DNA from: CAYWVR01 sp964461715 | GTDB taxonomy: Bacteria; Planctomycetota; Phycisphaerae; FEN-1346 | NCBI GenBank assembly: GCA_964461715.1 | Contig: CAYWVR010000003.1 | Span: 62,001-126,000, forward strand | Direction of reading: 5' to 3' | Length of the DNA stretch: 64,000 bases | Part shown: positions 22,626 through 31,117 of the stretch, in pieces | How the letters are laid out: the number at the start of each line of letters is the position of its first letter | How positions within the stretch are numbered: the stretch's first letter is position 1 | Position numbers and translations under genes: made by a program | The notes under the pieces: generated by a model | The model's database searches: none | The model's input: the letters and a program-made list of their open reading frames with translations, nothing else | What the model was told of the DNA's origin: nothing

Positions 22626-23939
22626 TCACCTCTGCCGCGCGTCGGACCAGGCCCGCATCTTCTCGGCGGTCAAGCCCTCGGGCTCGGGTCGTGCGGGCGC
22701 GTAATCCGGCACCTCCAAGCCCTCGGCGAGGGACCGCAACTCGATCGGCTCGCCCGTCGCCATCGACCGGTGTGCGGCGACCGCCACCAGCACCGACCAC
22801 GCCCCGTCGTGCTCGCTTGCCGCGCGGCAATACGGGTCGGGCGAGGCGGCGGGGTCGAAGAGGTCCGTGAACATCACGGGGTCGGCCCCGCCGTGCGAGC
22901 CGGGGCGCTTCTCGGGGTGAACCTCGTACGGGTCGCCGTAGTACGGGATCACCTGGAGCGCGGGGCCGGTCGTGACGAGCCGACCGTGCGTCCCGAAGAT
23001 GACCGTGTCGGAGGATCCGTCGCCGCACGCCAGGAACGTGTACACAAGGACAGCCCCGCTGACGTACTCGACGGCCACGTGCATCGTGTCGGGGATGTCG
23101 GCCTCCGGGCGGAAAACGCAGAGGTCGCGGAAGTAGCCGCCAACGCTGCCGCGCGCGGCGACGACCTCGGCCGACTCGGGGCCCGCAGCGACGTCGGTGT
23201 AGAATGGGCACCTTTCGTCACTCGGGCATGCCGCGCAGCGTTCGCCACGATCGGTGAGGCCGAGCTTCCCGGCCGCCTCCTCCGTAAAGCACTTCTGCCC
23301 GCCGCGCGCCCAGACCCGGAGCGGCACGGAGCCGAGGAAGAAGTTGACGAGGTCGAGGTAGTGCGTCGCCTTATGCACCAGCAAGCCACCGGACTTGGCC
23401 ATCTCGCCGTGCCACCGGTGGAAGTATGATGCCCCGCGATGCATCGGCAGGGCCTTGCGCATCGCGACCGAGAGCGGCCGCCCGATGACCCCGTCCACGA
23501 GGAGCCGCTTGACAGCCGTGTTCCACGGGGCGTAACGGTAGTTGAACGCGACGCGGCACGTCCGACCCGTCCGCCGCGACGCCTCCAGCACCTCGCGGCA
23601 GCCGTCGACGGTGGTCGTCATCGGCTTCTCGACGATCACGTCGCATCCGGCGTCCATCGCCCGGACGACACAGGCGGCATGGGTGTGGTCGGGCGTGAGA
23701 ATGATGATCGTCTCCGGGCGCGCCTCGGCGACCATGCCCTCGAAGTCCTCGGCGGCATAGGTAGCGAGGTCGTGGCCCGCGGCGCGGAGCTCGGCCGCGC
23801 GGGTCTCGAGGGCGGGCACGTTGGCGTCCACGAGTGCGACAAGCGACGCATGGGCCGCATGGTCTTTGAGGAGCGCCTCGATGAAGTGGCGGCTCCGCTG
23901 GCCGACCCCGATAACGGCATACCTTCGCTTGTTGGCCAT
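22626..23939 (-). CDS. Gfo/Idh/MocA-family NAD(P)-dependent oxidoreductase
   Basis: A 437-residue oxidoreductase. The Rossmann N-terminus begins RRYAVIGVGQRSRHFIEALL, with TPDHTHAACVVRAMDAG and the conserved VEKPMTTT segment (Lys of the EKP motif). The C-terminal alpha/beta domain has KSGGLLVHKATHYLDLVNFFLG and a cysteine cluster (RCAACPSDERC) seen in a subset of this family. It probably oxidises or epimerises a sugar or glycoside. Its ATG is only 11 bases after the stop of the beta-sandwich gene, so it should be in the same transcript as the second giant PQQ gene. Confidence 0.9.
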   Translation of the reverse strand: MANKRRYAVIGVGQRSRHFIEALLKDHAAHASLVALVDANVPALETRAAELRAAGHDLATYAAEDFEGMVAEARPETIIILTPDHTHAACVVRAMDAGCDVIVEKPMTTTVDGCREVLEASRRTGRTCRVAFNYRYAPWNTAVKRLLVDGVIGRPLSVAMRKALPMHRGASYFHRWHGEMAKSGGLLVHKATHYLDLVNFFLGSVPLRVWARGGQKCFTEEAAGKLGLTDRGERCAACPSDERCPFYTDVAAGPESAEVVAARGSVGGYFRDLCVFRPEADIPDTMHVAVEYVSGAVLVYTFLACGDGSSDTVIFGTHGRLVTTGPALQVIPYYGDPYEVHPEKRPGSHGGADPVMFTDLFDPAASPDPYCRAASEHDGAWSVLVAVAAHRSMATGEPIELRSLAEGLEVPDYAPARPEPEGLTAEKMRAWSDARQR

Positions 23940-23950
23940 AAGGTTTTCTT

Positions 23951-24427
23951 CTAGATGCGCAGGAGATGCGTGCCGGGACCGAGGGGGCGCTTCCGCCCGG
24001 GCACGAGGGCGGGGACGGTGAGCACGGGGTAGGCGTTGGTCAGCTCCCCGCGGTCGAGCACCAGCCGTACACGCCGCCGCGGGCCGATCTTGAGCGACCC
24101 CTCGCCGCGGACCCACCGCGCCGCCGCATCGGCCAGGTCGTCCGGGGCCTCGGACACGCGGGCGAGCTTGCCGAGGCGCACCTCCGCGCATCCCCACCGG
24201 TCGGGGTCGGACCGCGACGGCCCGCGGGCGATAGTCTCGCCGTCGAGGTGGAGGATGAAGCGCTGGCTCGCGCTCACCCAGAGGCGCGCCCCGCTCACCG
24301 CGTGCGGCAGGGAGAAGCGTCGCCGGAAAAGGACCACGGCGTAGCCCCCGCGCGGCGCGCGGCCCGGGTGCCGGACGGCGGGGGTGTGCAGGGCGGGATG
24401 GTCCGGCTCGAAGCGCCACGCCTCCAT
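23951..24427 (-). CDS. Lone beta-sandwich protein resembling a rhamnosidase N-terminal module
   Basis: A 158-residue protein without a signal peptide. The pattern FRRRFSLPHAVSGARLWVSASQRFILHLDGETIARGPSRSDPDRWG is typical of the carbohydrate-binding-like beta-sandwich that precedes the catalytic domain in GH78-type enzymes (an R-F-x-L start, a Y/F-x-L-x-L-D/N-G-x-x-I/V core, a RGPxRSDP turn). No catalytic domain follows: the frame stops and the Gfo/Idh gene starts 11 bases later. It may be a truncated glycosidase or a stand-alone module. The start has GGAG about 9 bases upstream and lies 29 bases after the giant PQQ gene. Confidence 0.6.
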   Translation of the reverse strand: MEAWRFEPDHPALHTPAVRHPGRAPRGGYAVVLFRRRFSLPHAVSGARLWVSASQRFILHLDGETIARGPSRSDPDRWGCAEVRLGKLARVSEAPDDLADAAARWVRGEGSLKIGPRRRVRLVLDRGELTNAYPVLTVPALVPGRKRPLGPGTHLLRI

Positions 24428-24456
24428 TCATCGACTCCGATGCTCATGCAGATGCC

Positions 24457-27400
24457 TCACTGAACCTTCAACATCTCCTCGGCGGCCTTGGCCTCGTCGG
24501 TGCCCGGCAGGTGGCGGACGATCCGCTCGAGACGCGCACGGGCCGCGCGGACCTTCTCGATCCACCGCCGGTCCCGCGTCGGCGGGTGCGGGATCTCCGA
24601 GAAGGCCGGCGCGAAGCGAAAGTCCGGGGCCTCCACCTTCTGCTTCGAGGGGACCCGGAACCTCGCCGCCGCCTCCGGCGTCGCCGCGAACCCGCCCAGG
24701 CTCGTCACGCTCCACCCGCGGCTGCCCGGCCTGACCTGGACCGCGAGGACGTGCTTGCCCTTCGTCACGCGCACGGCGAAGGGGTGGGCCGCCAGAAGCG
24801 TCGGCGGGGCCCCGTTGCCCGACTTCATGGTGTCGTAGACGACCTCGCCGTCGAGATACCACCGGCTGAACCAGTCGGCGGCCATCGTCACGTAGAGCCT
24901 CCCGTCGGCGGGACAGTCGATCTCGGCGAACGCATAGGCCAAACTCGGCAGCCCAATCCGCATCGTCGGCGGGGCGTTCTCGACGTCCGGCGTCTCGCCG
25001 GGGCGGAGGCCCACCAGCGCCGTCAGGTTCAGCACGCGGTCCTGGACGGGGAACCGGAACGCCGGGTACGTCCGGTCGGCCACGGGGATCGCCTTCGGGA
25101 TCGACCGCAGCGCCTCCCGTTCGAGCGGGGCCGTGTCCGGCGGCAGCGGCCCGACGACGTACCACTCGTCGGGCCACCCGACCGGCTTCAGGGCTCCGGC
25201 CTCCCGGGCCTTCGCCACGTCGACGGGCGGGAGGATTTCCTTCCGCTCGACCTCGTAATAGGCGGGCCCGACGCGGACCCAGTAGGGATACAACCCCGCC
25301 GCCAGCCGCAGCGGCTTGTCCGCGGCCAGCCGGTGGCCGCCCAGCCACTGGTCGACACCCTTGGCCTTCAAGGTCGGCAGGACGATGCGCTCGCGGCGGT
25401 TGTCGAGGAGGGTGTAAAGGAGGCCCGTCGCGCCGAGGCCGCTGACGCCCTGCGGGTCGACCACCGAGGCGAGGCTCGGGACGATCTCGCCGGTGCCCTG
25501 GAGACTCGTCACCGCCACGTAGACGGGCGGCTTGTTGTAGGCATGCTTGTGCGAAAGCGGCTCGAGCGGTCGCTGCTCGTCGCCGAGCGTCACCGCGTCG
25601 CCCGCCTGGACTTGGCGCTCAAGCGGCGGCTCCGCCTCGACCGCGGCCGCGGGGAACGGTCCCGCCCCCAGCCAGTGGACCGTCGTCCGCCCGTCGACGA
25701 GCGTCCCAACGGGCACGCCCGGCCCGAGGGCCGGGTCTTCGAGCGTCGCGACCTTGCGCGGCGAGGCCGTCACGGGCCGTGCGCCGATCTCCTTCAGCAG
25801 CGTCCGCGCGAGGACCTCTTCCTGGTATTGCCGGCCCTTCTCGTCCGTCACGGCGACGCAGGCGAGGCCCTTGCCACTTCGAAGGAACATCCGCGCTCCC
25901 GCGAAGACGGGACTCGCGCGGGTGCCGAGGTCGACGAGGTTGACGGCGACGCGCGAGAGGTTCGCGTCGGCGGTCGTGACGAGAACCTGGCCGTGGTCCT
26001 GGAGACCGCCGTGCGACCCGCCGCCCGGGTCGAGGCAGAAGAGGTATGGGCCCGCGACGACCGGCGTGTGGTTGTGCTGGACGGCGTGGTTGAGGGCGGG
26101 CTTCAGGCGACCGACCGGCCGCCCCGTGGCCGCGTCCTGGGCGTGGAGAACAAGCCGCGGGTCGGGGCAATGCGGCCCGCGCTCCAGCACCGGCCCGATG
26201 CTGAACAGCAGCCCCCCGGCCGCGACGGCCGGCGTCACGAAGCTGCCGAAACCGGAGTGCTCGTAGTTGCTCTCCCAGAGCTGGCCGGCGGCGGGCCGGC
26301 CGGCGGCGTTCCAGAATCGTGCGGCGACGGTCTGCTCCTGACTGACGAGGAACAGAAGGTTGCCGAGGGCCGCGATGGCATAATCGCCGTCGGCGGCGGC
26401 GATAATCTGGCCGCCCGCCGGCACGGCCCCGGGATACTCGACGTCCATCCGCCCGGCGAGCGTCCGCGCGGCCAGGTCGACGATCGCGCCGCCGGAGGTC
26501 ACGAGCACGGCACCCGGTCCGCACGCGACGATCGACCCGCCGCCTCCGTGATACTCGCCCGCCAGGGTCCACCGCCCGCGCTCCTCGCCGGTGGCGGCAT
26601 CGAGGAGGACGATACCCGTCGCGGGGGCTTTCGGGTTGTCCTTACGGATGGCGGCGAGGGCCTCGGCCCGGGGCCACGCCCCGACGGGGTCGCCCTCGAG
26701 GACCACGAGGTCTCTCCAGAGGTGCAGGTCGGCCTTGGCGAGCCAGACGTGATTCATCCAGACTCGCTTGCCGTTCGCGTCGAAGCAAGCCGTCACGCCC
26801 GTCCGGGCGTGCATCCAGACGCGCTTGCCGTCGGTGACGGGGTCGCTGGGGCGGAGCCGGTCCACCTCGAACGGGTTGAAGCCGAGCTGGGGGACGAGCT
26901 CCCTGAGGATCGCGCGGCGGCGGCTCTCGTCGCCGGACCCGGCGATGGCGCTGCGGGTATGCTCGTCGAGGACCTCGAAGACGTCGGCCTTGGCTTCCCA
27001 GCGGGTTTCGCCGGTGGCGGCATCGAGGGCGACGAGCGTGTCGGGGTTCGAGGCAACGAAAACGAGGTCGCCCGCCACGGCCGGCCGCGCCCCACCCCCG
27101 AGGTCGTCCCGCCGCCACGCCACGTTGATGCCGCGGTCAATGTCCCAGGCAAGCGGCGGGTCCGCCTCCGGGAAGACGTCGGACGAGCCCACGGCGACGT
27201 GCGGCTTGGGAGCGGGCGGCGCGACGGGCTCGGCAGCCGAGATCGCCAGCCGCACCCAGGACTTCCGGCGATCGCGGTGACCCCGCACAAGCAGGCGATT
27301 GACGCCCTCGACGAGCTGCACCGAAACGAGCGTCCGGCCGCGCGGACGGTACCGCCAGAAGGGCTCCTCGGCCGACCAGACGAGCCGGTCGTTCAGCCAG

Positions 27401-29136
27401 ACCTTGGCCTGCGTGCCCGTTTCGAGGGCGAGCCACGCCTCGCGGGCCGCGGCGCTGGCAAGGTCGGCGGCGGCGTACCACACCTGGCCGCGGAAACGGT
27501 TGTAGAAGCCGACCTTGCCCCACGGGGGACTCAAGCGCGCCGACGCACACTCGAAAGGCTGCCAGGCAATCGGCGCGGCGCCGGCGCGGACCGCCCCGAG
27601 GTAATCGGTCGGCTGGATGAGGTCCGGGCCGCCGGGCGCGGCGACTTCGGGTACGAGGCCCGTGTTGTGCTCGAGGCCCAGGCGCTGCTCGAACGGGCCG
27701 ACCACCTGCCATCGGGTAAGGTGGAGCCAGAGGGCGTCCGGCTTCGCGGGGAGAACGTTGACGCCGCCCTCCACGGGTGCGGCGGCGGTGCCGACACCGG
27801 GACTGGCCGTCTCGTCCTCGGGAAGGGGCGTCGGCAGCGCGTCGCCCGCCTCGTCGGGAAGGGCCGCGACGAGCGAACGGAGGCGCGCCAGGTATGCCGC
27901 CAGCGCTTCGGCCTCCATCTTCTCGCCCCAGGCGGGCTCAGCCGTCGCCGTCTGGTCGAGCGCGTCGACCAGCGGCAGCGGAGCGTGCTGGAGCGCCAAG
28001 TGCAGGGCCTTGATCTCGTGGAAGACGGCATTGGCGGCCCGGGCGAGCGCGGCAAGGTCGTCCGGCCTGGCCTTGACCTTCGTGAGCTGCTCCGCCCCCG
28101 GCCGCGGATCGTCGATCATCATGCCGACGACGTCGCCGACGCGCGGGCCGAGGTCGCCCCGGCTGCGGAACCGTCCGGTCACGGCCGGGCCGCCCGTCCC
28201 GCGGACGCGGCCCTCGTAGGCGCCCAGGTCTCCGGTGGCCTTGAACGTGCCGGAGAGAACGTGGTGGTTGAGCCGCACGTCAAGCTCCATGACGACGGGG
28301 ATGGGCTTAGGCGTGCGGCTGCGCTCGGGCGTCCAGCCGTCGGAGTAGAGCGTGAGGGCGAGCGTGCCGGTCAGGCGGCCGCCGGCGTACGCGAGACCCG
28401 TCCCGTCGCCCTCGTGCAGGCCGCCGCTGAAATTGGGCGTGCGGACGCGAACCACGGTGAATCGCGTGGCGGGGACGCGGAGGCGGACCTCGATGGGGGC
28501 AACGCGGTCGTTCTTGGTGTTGACCTTGAGGCCCGGCTTCTTCTTCATGTTCACGCCGCCCTCGAGCGTCATCTCCAGGACCGCCGCATCCTCCAGGACC
28601 GCGAGGTCGACCTCGTACGTCTGGTCGCGAGGCGTGGTGAAACCGGTGGGGATGAAACGGTCCCAGTAGCCCTCGGGCTCGCCGGGCGGGCGCATCTCGG
28701 CGTGGGTCTCGTCGAGACGGAAGGCGACGGCCATCGGGCCCGCGAGCTGCGCGCCTGTCGCCTTGACGCCGGCGGCATCGGCCATGAAGCGGAGCGTGGG
28801 CCGCCACTTGCACCCGGCCCCGTTCATGTGATGGAAGCCGCGCCATTCCTGCATGGTGCCCTGCTCCCAGGCGGGCACCTGAACCCATCCCTCGGCCCAC
28901 GCCCCGGCCCGCCGGCGGAGGACGACGTCCATCTCGTCGCCGTCGGCGCCGCCGGCGAAGTGGAGGTGATAGTCGCGGGCCGGCCCCTTCTCGGCGGCGT
29001 CGGCCTGGCGTCGCGCGAGCTCCTCGGCCAAGGCGTCGCGCACCTTGACGAGCGCCGCGAGATCGTCGGCGGGGGCTGCCTGTGCCAAGGGCGCGGCCAC
29101 GAGCACCACGAGGACGGCAAACAGGAATCGCATCAT
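24457..29136 (-). CDS. Giant secreted PQQ-propeller protein (copy 2)
   Basis: A 1559-residue exported protein with signal peptide (1-20), paralogous to the 1325-residue protein at 15700-19677. Shared landmarks in the same order are GTMQEWRGFHHMNGA, a YWDRFIPTGFTTPRDQ segment, GAYEGRVRGTGGPAV, WQVVGPFEQRLGLEHN, ETGTQAKVWLNDRLVW, DRGINVAWRR, ALDAATGETRWEA, and the C-terminal SEIPHPPTRD with helical tail. An extra block of about 200 residues near 1330-1500 contains another WYVVGPLPPDTAP module and a YVTMAADWFSRWYLDGEVV jelly roll. Its ATG overlaps the stop of the upstream small gene (ATGA). Likely periplasmic or surface; ligand unknown. Confidence 0.8.
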   Translation of the reverse strand: MMRFLFAVLVVLVAAPLAQAAPADDLAALVKVRDALAEELARRQADAAEKGPARDYHLHFAGGADGDEMDVVLRRRAGAWAEGWVQVPAWEQGTMQEWRGFHHMNGAGCKWRPTLRFMADAAGVKATGAQLAGPMAVAFRLDETHAEMRPPGEPEGYWDRFIPTGFTTPRDQTYEVDLAVLEDAAVLEMTLEGGVNMKKKPGLKVNTKNDRVAPIEVRLRVPATRFTVVRVRTPNFSGGLHEGDGTGLAYAGGRLTGTLALTLYSDGWTPERSRTPKPIPVVMELDVRLNHHVLSGTFKATGDLGAYEGRVRGTGGPAVTGRFRSRGDLGPRVGDVVGMMIDDPRPGAEQLTKVKARPDDLAALARAANAVFHEIKALHLALQHAPLPLVDALDQTATAEPAWGEKMEAEALAAYLARLRSLVAALPDEAGDALPTPLPEDETASPGVGTAAAPVEGGVNVLPAKPDALWLHLTRWQVVGPFEQRLGLEHNTGLVPEVAAPGGPDLIQPTDYLGAVRAGAAPIAWQPFECASARLSPPWGKVGFYNRFRGQVWYAAADLASAAAREAWLALETGTQAKVWLNDRLVWSAEEPFWRYRPRGRTLVSVQLVEGVNRLLVRGHRDRRKSWVRLAISAAEPVAPPAPKPHVAVGSSDVFPEADPPLAWDIDRGINVAWRRDDLGGGARPAVAGDLVFVASNPDTLVALDAATGETRWEAKADVFEVLDEHTRSAIAGSGDESRRRAILRELVPQLGFNPFEVDRLRPSDPVTDGKRVWMHARTGVTACFDANGKRVWMNHVWLAKADLHLWRDLVVLEGDPVGAWPRAEALAAIRKDNPKAPATGIVLLDAATGEERGRWTLAGEYHGGGGSIVACGPGAVLVTSGGAIVDLAARTLAGRMDVEYPGAVPAGGQIIAAADGDYAIAALGNLLFLVSQEQTVAARFWNAAGRPAAGQLWESNYEHSGFGSFVTPAVAAGGLLFSIGPVLERGPHCPDPRLVLHAQDAATGRPVGRLKPALNHAVQHNHTPVVAGPYLFCLDPGGGSHGGLQDHGQVLVTTADANLSRVAVNLVDLGTRASPVFAGARMFLRSGKGLACVAVTDEKGRQYQEEVLARTLLKEIGARPVTASPRKVATLEDPALGPGVPVGTLVDGRTTVHWLGAGPFPAAAVEAEPPLERQVQAGDAVTLGDEQRPLEPLSHKHAYNKPPVYVAVTSLQGTGEIVPSLASVVDPQGVSGLGATGLLYTLLDNRRERIVLPTLKAKGVDQWLGGHRLAADKPLRLAAGLYPYWVRVGPAYYEVERKEILPPVDVAKAREAGALKPVGWPDEWYVVGPLPPDTAPLEREALRSIPKAIPVADRTYPAFRFPVQDRVLNLTALVGLRPGETPDVENAPPTMRIGLPSLAYAFAEIDCPADGRLYVTMAADWFSRWYLDGEVVYDTMKSGNGAPPTLLAAHPFAVRVTKGKHVLAVQVRPGSRGWSVTSLGGFAATPEAAARFRVPSKQKVEAPDFRFAPAFSEIPHPPTRDRRWIEKVRAARARLERIVRHLPGTDEAKAAEEMLKVQ

Positions 29137-29624
29137 CGGGAAAATCTCCTATCGGGTTGCCGCAGATCATAGCCGTAAATCGCGTCGGCGCCGCGGAGGA
29201 AGAGGCGGCCGTCCGCCCAGGCGTGCGACATCGCCACCTGGTACGTCGTCGCGGGGGGATGCGGCGGGACCCAGATGCCCCCCGCCTCCGCGCCGGCCTT
29301 CGCGGGAACCACAAAGAACTTCTGGTGCCCGTGCTGCGTGTCGGGATGGCGGATGAACCGGTCCGGCACGGCCAGCACGGCCCAGCGTCGGCGCATGTCT
29401 TCATCGGTCCAGCCGATGGCGGCCATTTTCTCGCGCCACTCTTCGGCGCGCTCGCCCGCCATCTGGTCGTCGACGATCCGGAGCATCAGGCGGACGGTGG
29501 CGGCGAGCGGGACGGGTCCGAAGGTGCAGTCGAGCCAGGCGGCGTCCTCGGCCCGGGCGACGGAAGGCGCGGCAATCAACGCCGCCGATGCCAGAATCAA
29601 GACAATCGGAAGCAGACGCATCAT
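29133..29624 (-). CDS. Small secreted protein coupled to the giant PQQ gene
   Basis: A 163-residue exported protein; the start MMRLLPIVLILASAALIAA gives a good signal peptide (1-25) with AAGGGG upstream. The mature part has a helical region (VRLMLRIVDDQMAGERAEEWREKMAA) and ends with a short motif, SHAWADGRLFLRGADAIYGYDLR, that looks like the last blade of a PQQ/BamB-type propeller. So it may be the 3' remnant of a larger PQQ gene that acquired a new front end, or a small partner of the giant protein. Its stop overlaps the start of that gene by 4 bases. Confidence 0.6.
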   Translation of the reverse strand: MMRLLPIVLILASAALIAAPSVARAEDAAWLDCTFGPVPLAATVRLMLRIVDDQMAGERAEEWREKMAAIGWTDEDMRRRWAVLAVPDRFIRHPDTQHGHQKFFVVPAKAGAEAGGIWVPPHPPATTYQVAMSHAWADGRLFLRGADAIYGYDLRQPDRRFSR

Positions 29625-29698
29625 GCGGGACCCCTTTCCGGAATGTTCTCGATGAACCGACGCCCCTGAAACCCCGCCTGCGGCCCCACGTTTCGCAT

Positions 29699-30973
29699 TT
29701 ACGGATGGCGGCCGTAGGCGACCATGTCCGCGAGGGCCCGCAGACGGTTCTCCCACAGGTTCCACTCGCGGCGAAGGGGCGCGACCAGGGCCGCCCACGG
29801 GTCCTCGTGGAAGCGCGGCGAGGGACGGTGGGACTCGGCCGTCTCCCGGTAGAGGGCAAGGGTCTTCTCAACCGACCGGTCCGTGTCGAACGGTTCGGCG
29901 GCGTCGCGGGCCCGGGCGCCGAGGGCCGCGCGCTCGGCTTTCGGAAGATCGGCCAAGCGTTCGAGGGTCGCGGCGAAGGCCGCCTCGTCCTCCTTCTCCG
30001 CCAGGGCCCCACACGCGCCGTCCGAGACAACCTCCCGGGCCCCGGGGGCGTCGAGGGCCACCACGGGGCAGCCCGCGGCCAGAGCCTCCACAAGCACCAT
30101 GCCCTGCGTCTCGGTCTTGGAGGTGAACGCGAAGACGTCCATCGCGTGGTAGGCGTCGACGAGGTCTTGCCCCTTGCGAACGCCGGGGAAATGGGCCCGG
30201 CCGGCAACGCCCGCCTCGTCGAAAACCCGTCGCATGCCGACGTGCGACGGCCCGTCGCCGACGATGAGGGCGTGCCTCGCCTCATCGCCCGCGAGGAACC
30301 GGGCCATCGCCCGGCCCAGGAAATCCAGGTTCTTCTCGGGAGCAAGGCGTCCCACGTGGCCGACGACGAAGGCGTCCTCGGGCACGCCCGCGTGGCGCCG
30401 CGCGGACGCCCCGTCGCCCGCGGCGTAGTCGGCGACGTCGACGCCGGTCGGAATCACGCGCACGGCCGTCTCCACGCCGCGCTCGCGCAGGATGCCGGCC
30501 ACGCTCTCGCTCGGGGCGACGACCGCGTCGCAAAGGTTCGCGAAGCCCGTGGCCAGCTCGACAACAAACCGGCCCATGCCGGGGATCTCGACCGGGGCGT
30601 AATGGACGTAATGCTCGTACATGGTGTGATGCGTAAACACGGCGGGAGTATCCAGGCGACCGGCGATTCGAAGCGCCGCCGTCCCGATCAGGTACGGATG
30701 GTGGGCGTGGACGATCTCGGGCGCGAAGTCGCCCATGACGTCGGCGAGGTCGCCCCCCAAGGACAACGGCGCGGCGAAGCCGGAGTCGATGACATCGTCG
30801 AGGGCGGGCACGCGCACGACGCCCTCCTCCCCTTCCGGCTGCTCGGCATAGGCCGGCGCCACGATCCGCACCTCGTGGTCCCGGGCCCGGTAGCCGCGCG
30901 TGAACCGCTCGACCGACCGGGCCACGCCGCCGACGTGCGGCAGGTACGTGTTCGTGAACATCGCGATGCGCAA
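29699..30973 (-). CDS. GT4-family glycosyltransferase
   Basis: A 424-residue GT-B glycosyltransferase. The N-terminal acceptor domain opens RIAMFTNTYLPHVGGVARSVE and contains IVHAHHPYLIGTAALRIA. The donor domain has VGHVGRLAPEKNLDFLGRA, LIVGDGPS and the E-x7-E region TETQGMVLVEALAAGCPVVA. This resembles enzymes that transfer hexoses or mannose to lipids and glycans. The TTG start is favoured by GGAG 7 bases upstream; an internal ATG four codons later is possible. A TATAAT at about 31014 on the minus strand is a likely -10. It is divergent from the secreted hydrolase. Confidence 0.86.
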   Translation of the reverse strand: MRIAMFTNTYLPHVGGVARSVERFTRGYRARDHEVRIVAPAYAEQPEGEEGVVRVPALDDVIDSGFAAPLSLGGDLADVMGDFAPEIVHAHHPYLIGTAALRIAGRLDTPAVFTHHTMYEHYVHYAPVEIPGMGRFVVELATGFANLCDAVVAPSESVAGILRERGVETAVRVIPTGVDVADYAAGDGASARRHAGVPEDAFVVGHVGRLAPEKNLDFLGRAMARFLAGDEARHALIVGDGPSHVGMRRVFDEAGVAGRAHFPGVRKGQDLVDAYHAMDVFAFTSKTETQGMVLVEALAAGCPVVALDAPGAREVVSDGACGALAEKEDEAAFAATLERLADLPKAERAALGARARDAAEPFDTDRSVEKTLALYRETAESHRPSPRFHEDPWAALVAPLRREWNLWENRLRALADMVAYGRHP

Positions 30974-31117
30974 GCGACTCTCCTTGTCTTGGCTCGTCCT
31001 CCTCGGCGGGCGCATTATAGGGCACGGCCCCCGCGGCCGCGAGAGGGGCGTGGCATTCCGGCCCGCCTGCGCCTACAATCGCCCGCCGACCCGACGACGA
31101 TGGCGAGGAGACGAACC

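Noticed and set aside
29588..31099. Long open plus-strand frame upstream of the secreted hydrolase
   Set aside because: It runs opposite to a clear GT4 gene; its composition is that of an antisense shadow in GC-rich DNA and it lacks any start signal or family motif.
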